From an uncultured bacterium (lineage in GTDB: Bacteria > Verrucomicrobiota > Kiritimatiellia > CAIKKV01 > CAITUY01): DNA of 64,000 nt. Under the pieces are notes generated by a model that had not been told where the DNA came from, did no database searches, and saw only the letters and a program-made list of their open reading frames with translations. The stretch is taken from the NCBI GenBank assembly GCA_903895695.1, contig CAITUY010000038.1, forward strand, positions 1 to 64,000, written 5' to 3'. The position numbers and the translations under genes were made by a program. How positions within the stretch are numbered: position 1 is the first letter of the stretch; every line of letters starts with the position of its first letter. Below, in pieces: positions 61,281-64,000 of the stretch.

Positions 61281-62515
61281 ATCCGTTCATCCTTGAGCCT
61301 GAGCGCCGGCTGCCGGTTACCGGCGCGTATGACGTGGTCGTCGCAGGCGGCGGCATCGCCGGTGTAGCGGCGGCCGTGGCGGCGGCCCGGGCCGGCGCCA
61401 CGGTATGCCTGCTCGACAAGGAAAGTGCGCTGGGCGGGCTGGCGACGCTGGGCAACGTGATCATCTGGCTGCCGATTTGTGACGGCCGCGGCCGGCAGGT
61501 GATTGGCGGGCTGGGTGAGGAACTACTCCGGTTGTCTGTCGCCGATCTGCAGAAGGACAACCTGCCGGCGCGTTTTGCTGGCATCCCGCCGTGCTGGCAA
61601 CCCGGCGGCGACATGGAACAGCGGAAGAAGGTGCGCTTCCGCGTCGACTTCAATCCGTCTTCCTATCTTCTGGCGCTCGAGAAACTCGTCGTCAATACCG
61701 GTATCAAACTGCTCTACGACACGCGGGTCTGCGCCGTGCGCCAGGAGCGCGACCGCGTTACTCATCTCGTGGTGGAAAACAAGAGCGGCCGGCACGCCGT
61801 GGCCTGCCGTACGGTGGTGGACGCCACCGGCGATGCCGACGTTTGTTTCCTGGCCGGCGAGGCGACGGAGTCGCTCGACAGCAATGTGTTGTGCGGGTGG
61901 TTCTATCTGCTCAAGGACGGGGTGCCTTATCTGCAACCGCTTTCCAACCGCTACGCGCCGGATGGCGGCAAGGGCGACGCGGATGGGCCTTTCTTCAGGG
62001 GCGACGACGGCGACCAGGTGACGGCGCATCTCGTGGGTTCGCGCGATCTACTGCGCCGTCGGCTGGGCGAATGGCGCGCCAAGCATCCGGACTCGGCGAT
62101 TGAGCCTTTCCTGCCCGCCACCATCGCGTGCTTCCGGATGACGCGGCGCCTGGTGGCGGAGTTTTCGATTGGTGAACGACACATGCACCAGTGGTTTGAC
62201 GATGCCGTGGGCTTGACCGGCGATTGGCGCAAGCCCGGGCCGGTCTATGCGCTGCCGTTCCGCACCATTCGGGCGGTGCGAAATAAGAACCTGCTGGCCG
62301 CCGGCCGCTGCATGTCGGCCGACACGACGGTGTGGGATGCCACGCGCGCCATACCGACCTGCGCGGTCACGGGCGAGGCGGCCGGCACGGCCGCCGCCCT
62401 GGCGGCGCGCGAGACCGGCGGCGACGTGCAGGCCCTCGACGTCGCCCGCCTGCAAGGCCGGCTGCGCGAACAGCGCGTGCTGCTCGACCCGGCCCTGGCG
62501 GCGCCCGCGCCTTGA
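61277..62515 (+). CDS. FAD-dependent oxidoreductase (FAD_oxidored family)
   Basis: A 412-residue flavoprotein. The dinucleotide fold VVVAGGGIAGVAAA is at 20-33, LLDKESALGG follows, VVDATGDADV is the second FAD motif, and the end NLLAAGRCMSADTTVWDATRAIPTC is family-typical. Such proteins are frequent in Lentisphaerota, Planctomycetota and Verrucomicrobiota next to carbohydrate genes; the substrate is unknown. GTG 61277 overlaps the gtrA-like stop. A GH52 gene follows 46 bases downstream, so it may act on sugars or their breakdown products. Confidence 0.87.
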   Translation: MNPFILEPERRLPVTGAYDVVVAGGGIAGVAAAVAAARAGATVCLLDKESALGGLATLGNVIIWLPICDGRGRQVIGGLGEELLRLSVADLQKDNLPARFAGIPPCWQPGGDMEQRKKVRFRVDFNPSSYLLALEKLVVNTGIKLLYDTRVCAVRQERDRVTHLVVENKSGRHAVACRTVVDATGDADVCFLAGEATESLDSNVLCGWFYLLKDGVPYLQPLSNRYAPDGGKGDADGPFFRGDDGDQVTAHLVGSRDLLRRRLGEWRAKHPDSAIEPFLPATIACFRMTRRLVAEFSIGERHMHQWFDDAVGLTGDWRKPGPVYALPFRTIRAVRNKNLLAAGRCMSADTTVWDATRAIPTCAVTGEAAGTAAALAARETGGDVQALDVARLQGRLREQRVLLDPALAAPAP

Positions 62516-62561
62516 GGGAAGCCCTTCAGAAACACTACACGGACAGGACAGGAGCAAAGCC

Positions 62562-64000
62562 ATGAATCACCCCGTATTCTTCAATGCCCATCACTCGCCG
62601 ATGGGCGCGTTCGCGAGTTTCACATTGGGCGAGGCTGGCGCCAAGGGCGGACTGGGGCTTGAACTGGGCAAGCCGGCCGACCAGAACGTGTTCATTGGGC
62701 TCGAAACGACGCAGCCCAACTTGTTCGAGGCTTTGCCGTTTACGGCGGAAACCGCCGACGAGAGCGCCCGTTACGAGGTCGAGAAATCGACGGCCGCTAG
62801 TGAGCCGGCGGCGCGGGTCATCCCCTTCGCTCGCGAAGCGATTCGCCGCGAGTTTCGCGCCTCGACCGACACCTGGCGGGCCGGCGACCTGACGTTCCGC
62901 ATCATTTCCCCGTTCCGGTCAATTCCCGACCCGGCGACCGCGGCCGTGGAGGAACTCAAGCGCGCGTTGCTGCCGGCAGTTCTGGTCGAACTGACGGTCG
63001 ACAATACGCGGGGCAAGACCGCGCGCCGCGCCTTCTTCGGTTATCAGGGCACCGACCCCTACAGCCGGATGCGCCGCATCGACGAGACGGCGGGCGGCGA
63101 ACTCGTCGGCGTGGGGCAGGGGCGTCTCACGGCGCTCGTCGCGGCGCCCCAGGAGGGGGTGGTCTCGGGGCAGGGGTTTACGCTGCCGGCCATCCTGCTC
63201 CCCACACGGCCGGAGAACCTGTCCTTCGCACTCGGCGGCGTGGCGGCACTGGTGTTCACGGTGCCTGCCGGCAAGGCTCGCACGTTCCGGGTGGCCGTAT
63301 GCTTCCATCGTGGCGGCACGGTCACGACGGGCGTGGATGCGGCCTATCTCTACGCTCGCCACTTCCCGGCGATCGAAGACGTGGGCGTCCATGCCCTGGC
63401 CCAGTTCGACACGCTCAAAGCGTGGGCGGCCGAGGCGGATGCGCTCGTGGAAGAGGCGCGCCTTTCGGCTGACCAGAAGTTCATGCTGGCACACGCCATC
63501 CGCAGCTATTACGGCAGCACGCAACTGCTCGAACGCGAGGGACGGCCCCTGTGGGTGGTAAACGAGGGCGAGTATCGGATGATGAACACGTTCGACCTCA
63601 CCGTCGACCATCTGTATTTCGAACTGCGCCAGAATCCGTGGGTCGTGCGCAACGTGCTCGATTTCTTTGTCGAGCGCTACTCGTACCGGGACGAGGTGTC
63701 TTTCCCCGGCGAGTCGCGAACGTATCCCGGCGGGCTCAGTTTCACACACGACATGGGGCACACCAACTCCTTCTCGCGGCCGGGCTATTCGACCTACGAG
63801 ATGCATGGGCTGGACGGTTGTTTCTCGCACATGACCCACGAGCAGCTCGTCAACTGGGTCCTTTGCGGATGCACCTATGCGGCCCAGACGGAAGATCGTG
63901 ATTGGGTCCAGTGTCGCTTGCAGGTGCTCGAGGATTGTCTTGCTAGCATGGTGAATCGCGATCATCCGGATCCGGCCAAGCGTGACGGGATCATGGCTTT
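62562..64000 (+). CDS. Glycoside hydrolase family 52 beta-xylosidase, 5' part
   Basis: The frame is open from ATG 62562 to the window end (479 codons), so about two thirds of the roughly 700-residue family is seen. Nearly every segment matches GH52: FFNAHHSPMGAFASFTLGE at the N-terminus, RRAFFGYQGTDPYSRMRR, LAHAIRSYYGSTQLLE and THDMGHTNSFSRP. The nucleophile of Geobacillus GH52 xylosidase, E335, falls at the same number here in VVNEGEYRMM. The acid/base (D495 in that enzyme) lies beyond the window. No signal peptide, so xylo-oligosaccharides would be cut inside the cell. GGAG lies 10 bases before the ATG. Confidence 0.95.
   Translation, partial: MNHPVFFNAHHSPMGAFASFTLGEAGAKGGLGLELGKPADQNVFIGLETTQPNLFEALPFTAETADESARYEVEKSTAASEPAARVIPFAREAIRREFRASTDTWRAGDLTFRIISPFRSIPDPATAAVEELKRALLPAVLVELTVDNTRGKTARRAFFGYQGTDPYSRMRRIDETAGGELVGVGQGRLTALVAAPQEGVVSGQGFTLPAILLPTRPENLSFALGGVAALVFTVPAGKARTFRVAVCFHRGGTVTTGVDAAYLYARHFPAIEDVGVHALAQFDTLKAWAAEADALVEEARLSADQKFMLAHAIRSYYGSTQLLEREGRPLWVVNEGEYRMMNTFDLTVDHLYFELRQNPWVVRNVLDFFVERYSYRDEVSFPGESRTYPGGLSFTHDMGHTNSFSRPGYSTYEMHGLDGCFSHMTHEQLVNWVLCGCTYAAQTEDRDWVQCRLQVLEDCLASMVNRDHPDPAKRDGIMA

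Overview
The window looks like a chromosomal piece of a high-GC, diderm, free-living bacterium. The outer-membrane FadL-type protein, O-antigen/EPS genes, two exosortases and DUF1573, DUF58 and DUF4159 proteins fit the PVC superphylum (Kiritimatiellota, Lentisphaerota or Verrucomicrobiota). This placement is inference from gene content; there is no rRNA marker here. No tRNA, rRNA or CRISPR array was seen.

Layout. 1-16.9 kb: the 3' end of a radical SAM gene; a minus-strand, translationally coupled operon of a ketoacyl synthase, two histidine kinases and a sigma-54 response regulator; a divergent methyltransferase; a FadL-like outer-membrane gene behind a very good sigma-54 promoter, followed by a receiver-kinase protein; a B12-binding radical SAM protein; a DUF1573 protein; an ACT/UPF0210 pair. 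16.9-38.4 kb: a surface-polysaccharide and exosortase region. It holds two different exosortases, an EpsI-like partner, a diamino-sugar type set (aminotransferase, Gfo/Idh dehydrogenase, left-handed beta-helix acyltransferase) interleaved with an acyl carrier protein, an AMP-forming ligase and an SDR, an initiating sugar-phosphate transferase, five glycosyltransferases (including two of the GT9 class), a Wzy-like polymerase/ligase, a Wzx-like flippase and three methyltransferases. 38.6-48.6 kb: a housekeeping run ftsH-folP-cdaA-ybbR-TPR-ftsK-HTH-rimO. 48.6-52.3 kb: an accessory island (RelE/ParE-type toxin-antitoxin pair, broken ORF6N gene, lone HicB-like gene, DUF4143 ATPase, short repeats). 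52.4-64 kb: DUF58/DUF4159 operon, a ClpX-like ATPase without zinc finger, a DEAD-box helicase, a secreted protein, YqeY, GtrA, an FAD oxidoreductase and a GH52 beta-xylosidase cut by the window end.

Main points. (1) A 130-bp element with 16-bp inverted ends and a CTAG target duplication sits in the eleventh or twelfth codon region of the ketoacyl synthase gene, the first gene of the two-component operon; removing it restores a perfect N-terminus. (2) The kinase/sigma-54 regulator operon resembles PrsK/PrsR of exosortase systems and lies near a sigma-54 promoter and two exosortases. (3) The exosortase/EPS operon contains its own acyl-ACP chemistry, suggesting an acylated amino sugar. (4) Several vegetative promoters with 17-bp spacers can be read directly; some lie so close to the start codon that the mRNAs should be nearly leaderless.
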